This document shows, piece by piece, positions 35,247-46,478 of a stretch of DNA of 64,000 nt. The DNA is from Actinernus sp. WN-2022. Taxonomy: Eukaryota; Cnidaria; Anthozoa; Actiniaria; Actinernidae. The position numbers were made by a program, and so were the translations under genes. The first letter of the stretch is position 1. Every line of letters starts with the position of its first letter. Under the pieces are notes generated by a model. It was not told the origin of the DNA, searched no databases, and was given only the letters and a program-made list of their open reading frames with translations. Where the stretch lies: contig JAOWCC010000655.1 of the NCBI GenBank assembly GCA_030867875.1, positions 13,352,269 through 13,416,268 of the forward strand, read 5' to 3'.

Positions 35247-38168
35247 GTGTCACCCGTTTTTAAGAAAGGTACTAAATCAGATCTTAACAACTACCGACCG
35301 ATATTCGTGATACCAATTGTTGCTAAAATATTCGAAAAAATTATCTACGACCAATTATACAAATACCTTAAAGGGGCCGTCTCACCCACAGTGCTTAGCG
35401 TGCTTTTGTTATTGTTTATATCCGGGACTTTGACCCCTTGTTCACGGCGGGAACTTGATGTTCACGGCGTATTTCTTGATGTTGGTGACATGATAATTTT
35501 GATTTGAACATGGACGACCTTGATGAAACTAATAGTACCTTACAAGTTGAATGTGAAGTCAACAAAGTGTTATACAGCTGTACTATAACATTTACCGCTC
35601 ACCCGTCGCTGCTATAAACAGAGAACACTCTCTCCGGGTAACACTAATAATTATGAAAGCGAGAGGTTTCTCTGGGGTTTCTCTCCTCGGTTTTATTTTT
35701 ACTTGCAGACAGAGAGATATATCTGCTAGCAGGCAATCTCGTTGGTGGCAGTAGCAAAGAACCAGTTCAAGAGAGAACAGTGAACGAATTACAGCTCGTT
35801 TCAATGGGAAATTATTATCACGGCGGCTCTGGTGTCAAATTTCGTGCTAGTATAAACTTTGATCGATCCCGGTGAATCCGAAAATCTCGGCGAAATCACT
35901 GTGTGAAAGCCCTTCGAAACCAGAGAGAGAGAGCCCTGTTTCCACAAATTAAACGCCGAGGCCCTCAAAATGATTTTAGGATATTGCTCAATTCTTTTCG
36001 GGTCGATCAAGCGGAGTTTCGTTGCCTATAATATTTTGTCGACTATAATATTTACCGCTCACCCGTCGCTTCCGAACGTCATCAGTACTATAAACAGAGA
36101 ATAATAATAATTATGAAAAGAGAGGTTTCTCCCCTCGGTTTTATTTTTCCCTGTAGAGAGAGAGAGATCATGCATCTGCTACAGGCAATCTCGTTGCTGG
36201 TGCCAGAGAACCAGTTCAAGAGATAACAGTGAACGAATAACAGCTCGCTTGAATAGGAAATTATTATCATGCAGTCTCGGCGGCTTTGTTTGTCAAATTT
36301 CGTGCGAGTATAAACTTCAAATGATTAACCCGGTGGATCCGAAAATCTCGGTAAAATCACTGTCTAAAAGCCCGAATTCCGCCCTTCGAAACCAGAGAGA
36401 GACCTGTTTCCACAAGTTAAACGCCAAAGCCCTGAAAATGATTTTAGGAAACTGTTCTTCAAGTGGAGTTTTGTTCCAAATTGTAGTCACGTAAGCCAGC
36501 CACGGTGTTCAAAAACACAAATCGGCTCAAAGATAGTAGATACTCGAACTAAGCGCTAATATATCTTTACGGATTAATGGTCCATGTTGTAGGTGGAAAT
36601 CGTGGACACACACGGACAATTGTTTCCTTTCGCCGAGGACGAACGAGACTGGCATCCATCAGAGAACTACCGGCCACCTGAAATAAAACTAAAATTGCAT
36701 GACAAAATAATTTAAAACACTTAAATAAGAGGCTCAATAGGAAGAGCAATAAAAAAAGGTTCAACCTAGTATGATTTTTTTGACGACAGCTGGAAGGATG
36801 GCAGAGATGAAGAAAAGATTAAAACCACTACCATAAAACTCTGGATTTCGATGGCATCGAAAATGGCCGCTATGCTATGTGAGCGCGCTTAGCACTGTGG
36901 GTGAGACGGCCCCTTTAACAACAACAACAACCTACTAACGAATTGCCAGTCAGGCTTCCGGTCACTCCACAGCACTGTCAGTGCTCTGCTTGAAGCCACT
37001 AATAATTGGTGTGTAAATATTGACAAAGGTTTCCTTAATGGTGTAATATTTATAGATTTAAAAAATGCCTTTGACACTATTAATCACCAAATTATAATGC
37101 AAAAACTAGCGAAATATGGAATTGACCGAATTGCCCTGGCATGGTTTGACTCTTATCTATCAAATAGAAGTCAAAAATGTAATGTCAACGGCCACATGTC
37201 TAGTGAAAGCCCGATAACTTGTGGAGTCCCGCACGGTTCGATAATTGGACCATTACTCTTTTTGATTTATATTAATGACCTGCCAAACTGCCTAAACGAG
37301 GGATTACAAAGAATGTACGCCGATGATACTAATATTAGTTTTGCCGCCTCAAGCCAGAGAGATCTTGAAACAAAAATCAATGCGGAACTAAAAAATGTAA
37401 ATATCTGGCTCAAAGCAAATAAGCTAAGTCTCAACATCGCTAAAACTGAGTTTATGTTTATTGGGTCTCGCCAAAAACTACAAACTCAAAGCGACTGTAC
37501 CATCGACGTTCGTATAGAGGGTAAATAAATAAAAAAAGTGAACTACACCAAATCTCTGGGGGTTTATATAGATGATACATTGCGGTCCTGGCGGAAGCAT
37601 ATAGACGAAATATCAAAAAAGATCTCCTCTGGCATTGGCGCACTTAAGCGTGCAAGGCCATTAATATGCAGAGATACTGCAGTAAAAATATATAAAGCCC
37701 TGATTGAGCCGCATTTTGTTTACTGTGGCTCAGTTTGGGATGGCTTAAGTCAACAGTTAAATGATAAACTGCAAAAACTGCAAAACCGGGCAGCCAGAGT
37801 AATTACTCGATCAAGCTATGACACGAATTCAAGTCTACTGATTGATATGCTTGGCTGGGACAACGTATATACACATCGCAAAAAACAAAAAGCAATGGCG
37901 ATGTACAAAACCATGCATAAGCTCACCCCAGGTTACCTTCAGGATCTCTTTACAACTCGTAATACTAACTATGATCTAAGAAATTCTGAAAGTAAATTAT
38001 TTATACCTAAACCGAGGACTAACTACCTAAAACGTAGCTTCAGCTACAGTGGGGCATTCTTATGGAATAATCTCCCACATGACCTAAGAGTATCTAATAT
38101 ATAAAGCACTTCAAAAGGGAAATTGATACCATGTATGCTAAATCGGACTCCCACACGGCAAACATGTA
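35247..38168 (+). pseudogene. LINE ORF2 C-part: reverse transcriptase, split by a nested element
   Basis: It resumes as SPVFKKGTKSDLNNYRPIF, the start of RT motif 2; the preceding block seems deleted. The frame reaches YDQLYKYL at 35366 and is cut by the 35372-36914 element. It continues exactly at LTNCQSGFRSLHSTVSALL (36935), then FIDLKNAFDTINH, GVPHGSIIGPLLFLIYINDL and the catalytic MYADDTN. An in-frame TAA at 37525 and a shift near 38100 precede the true end (TAA at 38166-38168). Confidence 0.85.
35372..36914. mobile_element. Nested TTAA element in the LINE RT, 1.5 kb
   Basis: Inverted ends AGGGGCCGTCTCACCCACAG and its complement, with TTAA on both sides (35368-35371, 36915-36918). The LINE protein reading is continuous across the excised element, which proves insertion after the LINE. 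Inside, a unit of about 440 bp is tandemly duplicated (about 35586-36020 and 36045-36480; landmark TTACCGCTCACCCGTCGCT). No transposase. The AGGGG start is shared with the other Kolobok-type ends in this window. Confidence 0.9.
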
Positions 38169-38298
38169 AAACAGTTTTAATGCATTATTACATTTTTAAT
38201 TTTTAATGTACATACTTTACTATTGCAATGGTACACCTTTCGTGTACAACCGATGTTTTTAAACCGTGGATAAATAAAGATTGTCTGTCTGTCTGTAT

Positions 38299-39311
38299 TT
38301 TTTAATCGCATGTACGTACGTATGCAGTAGGTATGGACTCGGTGACTTTACAAACAGTGGACTTTTATAGTGAGTGGGGCCGGCCACGTCTAACGTCATA
38401 ATATACAGAGACATCGGGACTAAAGTCCTACATGTAGGCTGTATGTTCGGGAGTGTAAGAAACCAAGATGGCATAAAACAATTTAGTCTTAATTACCAAA
38501 CGCAGTAACTGCACGTGAAAATGCTCTCTCATAAATGACCATTTCACTTTTATGCACATTTATGCCGGCATGTAGCGACATCATTTTAATAAAGTAACAA
38601 ACTATAAAAATAGCTTTCTGAAACTTGTATTGTCTTACCTTGAGGCCTATTTAAGGCATGTAGTCAAAAGAGACAAAAAATAGGGGAATCATTTTACAGG
38701 ACATGAAGTTAATGTATTTGCTGACTATATGATTCTTTTTAGTCAGAAAATTATTTAATAACTGCCAAACTGGGAATTAACATTACAATATAATTTTTAG
38801 GTTACTGTCAAGCATCCCACATGGGTAATGACGTAGAGACAAATTGTTGACCGTCAATGGGACAGAATTTCGCTGGAAGCAGTATTTCATTGTTTTAGGG
38901 AAGAGCAGAACTGAAACTAGGTATTGATACCGGGTATCGATATGAATACATTGCCTAGCAGGTCTATTATTTCTACCAAGTCCTGCTCAATATTAAAACC
39001 AAGTTTCACCTCTTTTCTCTCTTGACTCTCGTGCAGTCGTTTTTAGAGGCGTCGCGCGTTCTCACAGCACAAACGCCTGCTTGTATGAGACGGACATTCC
39101 TCTCTGGATTGTACATGTCTTAAACGAATCAATAAGGTTAAACCAGTCGGTGTTATTTGTGAACATACATGAGACGCCTCTATAAATGACTGCTATGGTG
39201 AGGTTAATCTTTCCTCTACGGAATCAAATACCCACCATGGCTTTTGAGAATGAGGTCTTCCACAAGTGCTTCAAGGTTTATAATGTAGTTCCACTCCTCG
39301 CAGTTCTTCGT
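38299..39311. other. Non-coding, nothing recognised
   Basis: No motif-bearing frame and no clear repeat ends. Confidence 0.5.
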
Positions 39312-39790
39312 TTTTACGAATCTTTAGTTACCTTTACGTCTATTTCAAGCGCTTTACGCATCATTACATCCTTTACGCTTTCTTTACGCCGACCCAAGTT
39401 TACGCATCTTTAGGTCACTTTACGTCTATTTCAAGCGCTTTACGCATCATTACATCCTTTACGCTTTCTTTACGCCGACCCAAGTTTACGCATCTTTAGG
39501 TCACTTTACGTCTATTTCAAGCGCTTTACGCATCATTACATCCTTTACGCTTTCTTTACGCCGACCCAAGTTTACGCATCTTTAGGTCACTTTACGGATA
39601 TTTCAAGCGCTTTACGCATCATTACATCCTTTACGCTTTCTTTACGCCGACCCAAGTTTACGCATCTTTAGGTCACTTTACGTCTATTTCAAGCGCTTTA
39701 CGCATCATTACATCCTTTACGCTTTCTTTACGCCGACCCAAGTTTACGCATCTTTAGGTCACTTTACGGCCATTTACGCTGGATCAAAAT
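39312..39790 (+). repeat. 86-bp minisatellite rich in TTTACG
   Basis: Exact 86-bp period: TTTACGCATCTTTAGGTCAC starts at 39399, 39485, 39571, 39657 and 39743, with a diverged copy before 39399. Each unit holds several TTTACG hexamers at roughly 10-bp spacing. The motif carries on irregularly to about 39930, ending in a TAAAGAAGCGTAAAG inverted pair. Confidence 0.95.
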
Positions 39791-40241
39791 TTACGTAAAT
39801 TTAAAACACTTTACGCTCTCTTTACGCCTATTATAGAGTTTACGCATCTTTACGCATACCGTAAATTTGACGTAAAGATGGTATCCACCTTTACGCTTCT
39901 TTACGGTTTTAATAAAGAAGCGTAAAGTCTCCATTTCATGCTCTGTTTAAAAAATTCCTGATGCCCAAATAACCACAGCACCTCACACAGGATAGTCTTC
40001 TGAGCAATCGAAATTCGCTTGAAGGTATCGAAATTGTTTTGGGGTTGAAAACCGATAGATCGAACTAGTGCAAACAAGCTCGTTATTAATTCACAGACTG
40101 CGTTACGAGTAAACAGCGCGCTACACTATGCTTGCAAAAAGTGTACGAAATGCACCATGGCCCACGGAAAACTGAACTATCTCGTCTCTACTGCGCATGC
40201 GCATAAACCGATGACTTTGCCAGTTTAAGTCTCTACTAGCC

Positions 40242-40385
40242 ACTAACCTCACTGCATACATAATTAGCTTGGCACACTGAGTCTGCGCAGTACAGGCCAT
40301 CATGCCCATATATAGAGCGTTGCTTTCGTCCTTCAATCACATCGCCAGAAGCAGCCGAGGAGGAAGAATCTACGTTATTTAATTT
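40242..40385 (+). repeat. Split repeat A1
   Basis: Left copy of the 144-bp A repeat. It contains a TATATA box-like site at 40309-40314 that may set the start of the element's transcript. Confidence 0.9.
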
Positions 40386-40420
40386 CAATTTTGGCCCACT
40401 TATATATCGCCACAAGCATC

Positions 40421-40603
40421 ATGGCCGCAAGACGCAATCCCGTTATCCCTCCAGCCCCTGCTCCCGTAGCCATTGCGCCACTACCGGCCGATATCGTGGC
40501 TCCAATTCAAGCACCAGATCCTGTACAAGCACCAGTTCCTGTACAAGCACCAGATCCTGTACAAGCGCCAGAACCTGCGTCGCCAGTAGTGCAACAAGAT
40601 CAG
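40421..40603 (+). CDS. Leader exon: proline/alanine-rich N-terminus
   Basis: ATG 36 bp after A1 opens a 61-codon frame. It begins MAARRNPVIPPAPAPV and repeats the hexapeptide-like unit PDPVQA/PVPVQA. It ends in phase 0 at CAG followed by GTATAT. The phase fits three downstream acceptors (41580, 42565, 44790), all in phase 0 with gag, RT and recombinase. The low-complexity repeats look like a disordered tail. Without splicing the frame runs only ten codons further. Confidence 0.6.
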
Positions 40604-41116
40604 GTATATATGTCGAGTTATTTGGGATTTTGAACTCGTTAATCCTGGGGCCCTGTTAGTGGGTCTTGGTCTTGCCCTTCCTGTGGTTTCCCTTGTATGG
40701 TTTCAAGTTTTCTGTTGTTCTAGAGTATAGCGCCGGTCAACTCTGTTAGTTACATAGAATGCTCCGTTTTGACCGTTAACACATACATTTTATTCGGCAT
40801 GGTTCTCTTTCATTGTTTTACACTTCTAGGTTTCATTACCGTTTTGGTACAATCTATTTTCAATCTACTATTCCCCAGTTTAGTTTCAGTTGACGCTATT
40901 TGCTTGTCTTCTTTAACCATGGTTTTGTTTGGCGTGGTTTCCTTCACTGCTTAGACTTTTGGGTTTCCGCTTCAGTTTCGGTGCAACCTATTTTCAATGT
41001 TCTTCCATATTAGTTTAGTTTGGCGTGGTTTTCTTGCAATCCTTTGCGTTTGTTGTGTTCCATTTTAGCTTTGTACAATCTATTTGCATCAGTTTGGGGG
41101 TGGGGGGTTATTACTA

Positions 41117-41471
41117 GAGATACCGTGTTTCGGCACGAAGGCGACCCAGAGACGCGGGAGGAAAAGTGTATACGAGAGATACCGTGTTTCGGCACGAAGG
41201 CGGCCCAGAGACGCGGGGGGAAAAGTGTATAACGAGAAATACCGTGTTTCGGCACGAAGGCGACCCAGAGACGCGGGGGGAAAAGTGTATACGAGAGATA
41301 CCGTGTTTCGACACGAAGGCGGCCCAGAGGCGCGGGGGGAAAAGTATATACGAGAGATACCGTGTTCCCGCACGAAGGCGGCCCAGAGACGCGGGAGAAA
41401 AAGTGTATACGAGAGATACCGTGTTTTACCACGAAAGCGGCCCAGAGACGCGGGAGGAACAGTGTATACGA
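41117..41471 (+). repeat. 59-bp minisatellite in the retrotransposon intron
   Basis: Six copies of a 59-60-bp unit (GAGATACCGTGTTTCGGCAC) start at 41117, 41176, 41236, 41295, 41354 and 41413. The overlapping open frames on both strands are by-products of the repeat. Confidence 0.95.
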
Positions 41472-41580
41472 AAAAATATATAAAAAAATAAAATAAAAAA
41501 ATCCACAGATAATCTCGTATTCAAACGTTGTGTGCGGTTGACTTAACTAGGCACATGTGTTTTTATTTTCTATATCGTAG

Positions 41581-42120
41581 CCTGGGCGCATTGAAGTATT
41601 GGAGGGCAAGATACAGGCAATGGAGCAAGAGAGGGCTCTAGAAAGTTGCACTGCAGCGTTGGCTAGTTTGAGGAGACATCTTAATAGGTCTCCAAACATG
41701 TTTGACCGGGAGGAAGCCCTGGAGCTGTTGCACACGTTGGTGCGTTTAGCGAGGTCACAAGCTCATGCCAAATCAGAGGAGTATTCTGCCGTGTTAGACG
41801 AGGTGAACGCTAGGGTCTCAAGCCTGGACGACCACCAACTACAGCAACTGATGGTCGGCCTGATAGGGGACCCAATAAGAGCAAAAATGGCCAAGGAAGC
41901 CTCGTCAATCTTGAAGGGCTCGAGCCACCAAGCCTGGTTTGCCGATCGTGGTCGTGCTCGTAGAGGGAATAGTAGCCCTTATCAGCGGTCTACACAGTGT
42001 TATAAGTGTAATGGGTGGGGGCATATTGCTAGATACTGCTACCGGTCTCACGGAAGGGGCGGTATGGGCTACCAATCTCACGGAAGAGGCGGCATGGGCC
42101 GTGGTAGCGGCGGAATGTAA
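41581..42120 (+). CDS. Gag-like protein, second exon, CCHC zinc knuckle
   Basis: After a pyrimidine-rich ATATCGTAG acceptor, the open frame runs 179 codons. It starts with a heptad-like helix (IQAMEQERALESC), includes an alpha-helical body (ELLHTLVRLARSQA, LQQLMVGLIGDP) and a CCHC knuckle (CYKCNGWGHIARYC). It ends in Gly/Arg repeats (SHGRGGMG). Knuckles of this kind bind the element RNA. Joined in phase to the leader exon it would give about 240 residues. The frame itself is intact. Confidence 0.7.
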   Translation, partial: PGRIEVLEGKIQAMEQERALESCTAALASLRRHLNRSPNMFDREEALELLHTLVRLARSQAHAKSEEYSAVLDEVNARVSSLDDHQLQQLMVGLIGDPIRAKMAKEASSILKGSSHQAWFADRGRARRGNSSPYQRSTQCYKCNGWGHIARYCYRSHGRGGMGYQSHGRGGMGRGSGGM

Positions 42121-42565
42121 TCCTTGTGCGTTTTCAATTAATGTGACCACATCCTCGGGAATAGACGTCTTGTTAATGTAATTTTTCTCTTCATAACACT
42201 TGTACGCTATCATGGCCAATAAATCATATATACAATCACGATCCGTCATCATTCAACGGCATTAAGCCGTAGACGAGGCGTTCTCACTTTGTGCGACTCT
42301 ATCTTCCTGGAATAGACGGGTTCTTGTTTATGCAACTTTCCCTCCATAACATGTATACGCTATAGTCAGTAAATAAATGTGTATAATTACTTTTGTTGTT
42401 ATTCTCGTTGGAGGGTCCTTTACCCCTCCCTTCGGTGATCGGGGAGGCTTTCTTTACGTCTCTACGGACATAGTCCGGATCCTGGATCACCGAAGGGTTG
42501 GGTTCCCTGTGTTTGGCTTATTCTTGATTTAGGGTTTACAATTGTTTGTTTTCATTTGTCTATAG
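42121..42565 (+). other. Gag 3' region with diverged duplication
   Basis: Two diverged units of about 150 bp (GGAATAGACG..., about 42158 and 42310) follow the gag stop. They include AATAAA-type signals at 42220 and 42381, so gag transcripts may be polyadenylated here. A TTTGTCTATAG acceptor closes the stretch. Confidence 0.45.
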
Positions 42566-44759
42566 GCAAATTCCCCCTCATTCGCAGTTAAAGTCTATAT
42601 GGCTGTTACAGATACCAATATAGGTGACATACCTATCAGACACATCACACAGGGAGCTCAGCCCTTCGTTGGTCCTTTCGTATCCCCAGAATTAGTAGTA
42701 TTGCAGCCAAGCCTGGCTAGCCTCGCGCAGCTTCGGTTTCTCGACCCTACGTTCTTCAAGGCAGGCAATATTCACCTTCACATGGCAATGTGGGAACAGC
42801 TCTTGGCCGATTACTTTTGCAAAGAAGTCGACCTATTGCGTATTGTTAGAGAAGGGGCAAAAATCCATGATTTTTTCAAGCCGTTTAAAGGCAGGTTTAA
42901 GGGGATGGTCTTTGACTCTGCGTCCCCCCCCCCCCCCTATAATCATTAAGAACGCACATACCTGCAAACAATTCAGTGGTTTCATAGCGGAAACAATACT
43001 CGAGTGGGTATCTACGGGGGTACTTTCTGTCTGGGGTGTGGTCGGCGAAGTTGACCCCCCGCATTTGGTCCTCCCACTTACTGTCGAGCCTAGCAAGCCT
43101 CGTTTGTGCCACGATGAGCGCTACCTCAACCTCTGGATCCGGGATCTACCCTTCAAGTTAGATCATTTGTGTGATCTGCCGCGCTATGTGTTGCCAGGAC
43201 ATTATCAAACAACATTTGACGATAAAAACGGTTACCAGCATGTGTTACTACATGAATCTTCTCAAACTTTCTTTGGTATTAAGTTTGATGGCGTATATTT
43301 CGTCTTCCGTACATTGCCGTTCGGTTGGAAAGCGAGCGCGTTCGTTTATCATAAACTTGGCCTCGCGGTGTCCGGGGCAGCTCGATCGTATGGAGTCCCG
43401 GTCTCCCAATACATCGACGATCGGCATGTCGGGCAACTGTTCACTCCTCCAGTTCCTCGTAGTTTACCTCCTTGTGTCGTACGTGCGGAAGCAGCGGCGT
43501 ACATCATGTGCTACCTCCTCATTCAGGCGGGCTATTTTATTGGAATACAAAAGTCGCACTGCCACCCGTCTACCACAGTTCGTTTCCTGGGATTTGTTTG
43601 TTATTCAAATCGTCAGGCCTTCCTAGTCCCCCAGGACAAGAAGAGCAAGTTTGTAACTCTTAGAGAGGACATCCTCCGTACGCCATCCGTAACCATCAAG
43701 ACTCTACAACGGTTTGCGGGGAAGGCTATTTCGTTTAGTCTTGCAATTCCAGGATGCAAGTTATACGTCCGTGAGGTTTTCAGGTCAATCTCGTGTACTT
43801 CAGGCATAAGTAAGCCAACCATCAAGATTGTAAGAAGTCTGCGTGCTGAGATCGAGCATTGGCGTTTCTTAGACCAGTGGACGGATGTCCTTCCATGGAG
43901 AGCTGAGCGCCATGTCATAGTCACATTGTTTTGTGATGCCTCTACAAGGGCCTGGGGAGGGAAGTTGCTGAAGGACGGTAGGAGCTCGGAATGCCGGGAT
44001 TATTGGCAACCTGCGGATATGTCCGACGACATTAACACTCTTGAAGCGCGTGCACTTCTGCGCTCTCTCATGGCATTTCGACGCGAGATCGGCTCGGCTC
44101 GAGTAGACATTCATACGGACAGCACGGTTTTGAAGTCTGCCCTGGAGAATGAGGGATGTAAGAGCCCTAAGGTTAACAGCGTTATGAAGGAAATCCTCAA
44201 CTGCTGCAGGAGATTTAATTTCAGCATCAGTGTTCAGTATATCCCCTCCGGTGACAATCCAGCGGACGAACCATCCAGAAGGCTCTCAGAACTTGATTGT
44301 AAGTTAGCAAAAGATGCCTGGGATAGAATTGAACAACAATTCGGGCCTCACACTTTCGATCTCATGGCACTCGACAGCAATTGCCAGACGGATCGCTTCG
44401 GACAGTGTTTACCCCACTTTACCCCGTGTTCCACGCCCGGTTCGTACGGCGTGAATGTGTTCGCACATAACATCCCTTCGGGTCACAACATCTACGTTTT
44501 CCCGCCTTTTGTGTTGATAGCGCCGCTTCTCAGATACATTTTTGACCAAGAATATCATGGCGCGTTTACAATGGTGGTGCCCGACCTCACCCCCAGGCGT
44601 TTCTGGTGGGCACTAGTCAAGTCCCTTACGGTGGACAAGATGCTGTTAGGACGCAAGGGCGAGCACTCCCTCCTGTGGTTTCCCACAAAGGACTCTCACG
44701 GTAGTTGGTGCCTTAGAACATTACAATGGGATTTGTACGCATTCCGCTGCATCTGTTAA
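42566..44759 (+). pseudogene. RT and RNase H of the tyrosine-recombinase retrotransposon
   Basis: From the acceptor at 42565, or ATG 42599, the frame runs to a C-tract (42927-42940), where one shift is needed. RT motifs follow: KPRLCHDERYLNLWI, TTFDDKNGYQHVLL, FRTLPFGWKASAF and the catalytic QYIDDRH (about 43410). RNase H motifs are LFCDASTRAWGGKL, EARALLRSL, HTDSTVL and NPADEPSR. A C-terminal region (FGPHTFDLMALDSN, YVFPPF) is shared by DIRS-order proteins and sits where DIRS1 has a methyltransferase-like domain; I cannot confirm that function. The C-tract shift could be a sequencing error. Confidence 0.85.
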
Positions 44760-44790
44760 TAGAAAGCTGTAATGTGTTCCTACTTTCCAG

Positions 44791-46046
44791 ATTGCTCGCG
44801 TTTGGAAACCGGCAAAACGTTGTCCATCCTGCCTATATACCAATGACGCAGACGCTTGCTATTGCCAGGCATGTGGGACGCAGTCAGGAATGGTGAACAA
44901 TAGCACACCTGTTTCTGATGTCGATGGGGACGCAATTCAGAGAAGGATGCAAGAATTTGAAGCTTGCGTTAGTACTAGGTCATATCAACGACAAAAAGAC
45001 GCGCTAGAGCAACAGCTGTCTTGTTTTTTGGCATCCACTTCAAAGTTTAGGACACTTATGTCCTGTACAGCGGACGACGTAATTAGGTTTCTTGTTTACA
45101 AAGACAATTCAGGTAGAACAGTTGTGCATCTACCGTTGTGCTCTCTATCCGTTTGTGAATGTCCTAAACGCCTAGCAGCAGGCTCAGTTGATTCATTTTT
45201 AGGTCGCCTTAGAGCTATTTTTAATAACCTAGGGCGTCTTAATGATTCTAACCCGGTCGCGCACCCTCGGGTTAAGAGTTATCAAGTTTACAAAGGAGGA
45301 ACAGGCGGGCCAAGCGGTCGTGCCTACCCAGGCGGTACCCATGCTCTTCCAGAAATTCAAGCAACTTATCAGTTTCATCAGAGGCCGTCTCGATGCTAGT
45401 TCATCACTCTCTAGAATCGATAAGTATATATTAGTCCGGGATGCAACATTCTTCGTTGTAGATTTCTTTACCGGCGGTAGAGCCTCTGACCTTGGTCGCC
45501 TTTTGTCAGGGAAAGTTTCCAAGTTTAAGGATCGAGAGGGCTATTTGTTAACTTTTACGTTCACCAAGACTTTACGGTCAGGGGCAACTCGTTCTTTCCC
45601 TTTGATAAAGTTCACTGAGCAGGATGTATGCCCTGTAGCATGGATAAGGTATTATCTTTTAGTTTGCTCTCTTTTGGACATCCCTTTAGCAGGAGGATAT
45701 TTCTTTAGGGCAACAAACTGTAGAAGAGACGTAAGTGATAGGCCTTTTTTGGGCACGGCTGTGAATAATAGATTGCGCAAATACCTTAAGGAGGCAGGAA
45801 TAAATACAGGAGAGACACCTCACAGCTTCAGAGTGGGTATTGTCTAACACCCTAAAGTTATTAGGCTATTCACAGCCAGAAGTTACCCAATACTTGGGCT
45901 GGAAAAGCGGGGATGTCGCCAGACGGTATACCCAACTGTCAGATGCGTCAGGAAATCTGGCAGTTTTGGAGAACGTGCTCCCAGGGGCCGTATATCTGGC
46001 GCCAACCCCAGTTTCCCACCCAGATAATCTGTCGCCAGTGGTGTGA
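44791..46046 (+). pseudogene. Tyrosine recombinase with N-terminal zinc ribbon
   Basis: After an ACTTTCCAG acceptor the frame reads a four-cysteine finger (RCPSCLYTNDADACYCQACG). The first ATG is at 44890. Helical core-binding sequence follows. A frameshift near 45275 leads to the catalytic part: FTGGRASDLGRL (first Arg), TPHSFRVG (His-x-x-Arg), and after a shift near 45840 GYSQPEVTQYLGW and ARRYTQL (nucleophile Tyr). This R-HxxR-Y set defines tyrosine recombinases that join circular cDNA to the target. Two shifts make this copy inactive as read. Confidence 0.85.
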
Positions 46047-46195
46047 TTTACGTCCTTGCACAAGATATCGACTGTATGTCCCCCGGAAAGGATAATAAAA
46101 TTCTGAGTAATGGGAGACTAGGGTGTGATTTCTCTGCGTTCTCTTATGTGCGTTAGCCATTACGACATAGGTAGCTGCGTAATGCAGGTGGAGGA

Positions 46196-46261
46196 GCGGT
46201 CACCTCCCATAACTTAATCCCCGTGACGAGGTAATAGGTATGCAGTGAGGATATGTAACTA
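46196..46261 (+). repeat. Split repeat B1
   Basis: 66 bp starting GCGGTCACCTCCCATAACTT. It overlaps the first four bases of A2. Confidence 0.9.
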
Positions 46262-46401
46262 ACCTCACTGCATACATAATTAGCTTGGCACACTGAGTCT
46301 GCGCAGTACAGGCCATCATGCCCATATATAGAGCGTTGCTTTCGTCCTTCAATCACATCGCCAGAAGCAGCCGAGGAGGAAGAATCTACGTTATTTAATT
46401 T
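46258..46401 (+). repeat. Split repeat A2
   Basis: 144 bp, read as identical to A1, with the TATATA site at 46325-46330. Confidence 0.9.
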
Positions 46402-46478
46402 TCCCACCCACCTCCCCTGGTGGCGATGCGATATATTAGTAGCTTAACATGCGCACGCATGCCTATTGCCTCGCAGTC

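Larger units (their letters stand above)
32318..38298 (+). mobile_element. CR1/L2-like LINE, nearly full length but broken
   Basis: Two ORFs in LINE order: ORF1 (SAP, coiled coil, SGNH esterase) and ORF2 (APE endonuclease, RT). The 3' end is a (TGTC)n tail (ATTGTCTGTCTGTCTG at about 38279), the usual CR1/L2-type microsatellite end rather than poly-A. An SGNH esterase in ORF1 is known for CR1-like LINEs. The 5' limit is set by a second, inverted copy of the same leader at 54598-54662. RT carries an internal deletion at about 35243 and a nested DNA transposon (35372-36914). Confidence 0.8.

Noticed and set aside
39312..39790. CRISPR-like array
   Set aside because: The whole 86-bp unit is repeated with no unique spacers, and the window is eukaryotic.
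41010..41491. Long overlapping open frames on both strands at the 59-bp array
   Set aside because: They encode the same peptide unit repeatedly in several frames at once, as expected from a tandem repeat without stops.
42843..44759. Gypsy or BEL-type pol
   Set aside because: No integrase or LTRs; the tyrosine recombinase and split direct repeats place it in the DIRS order.
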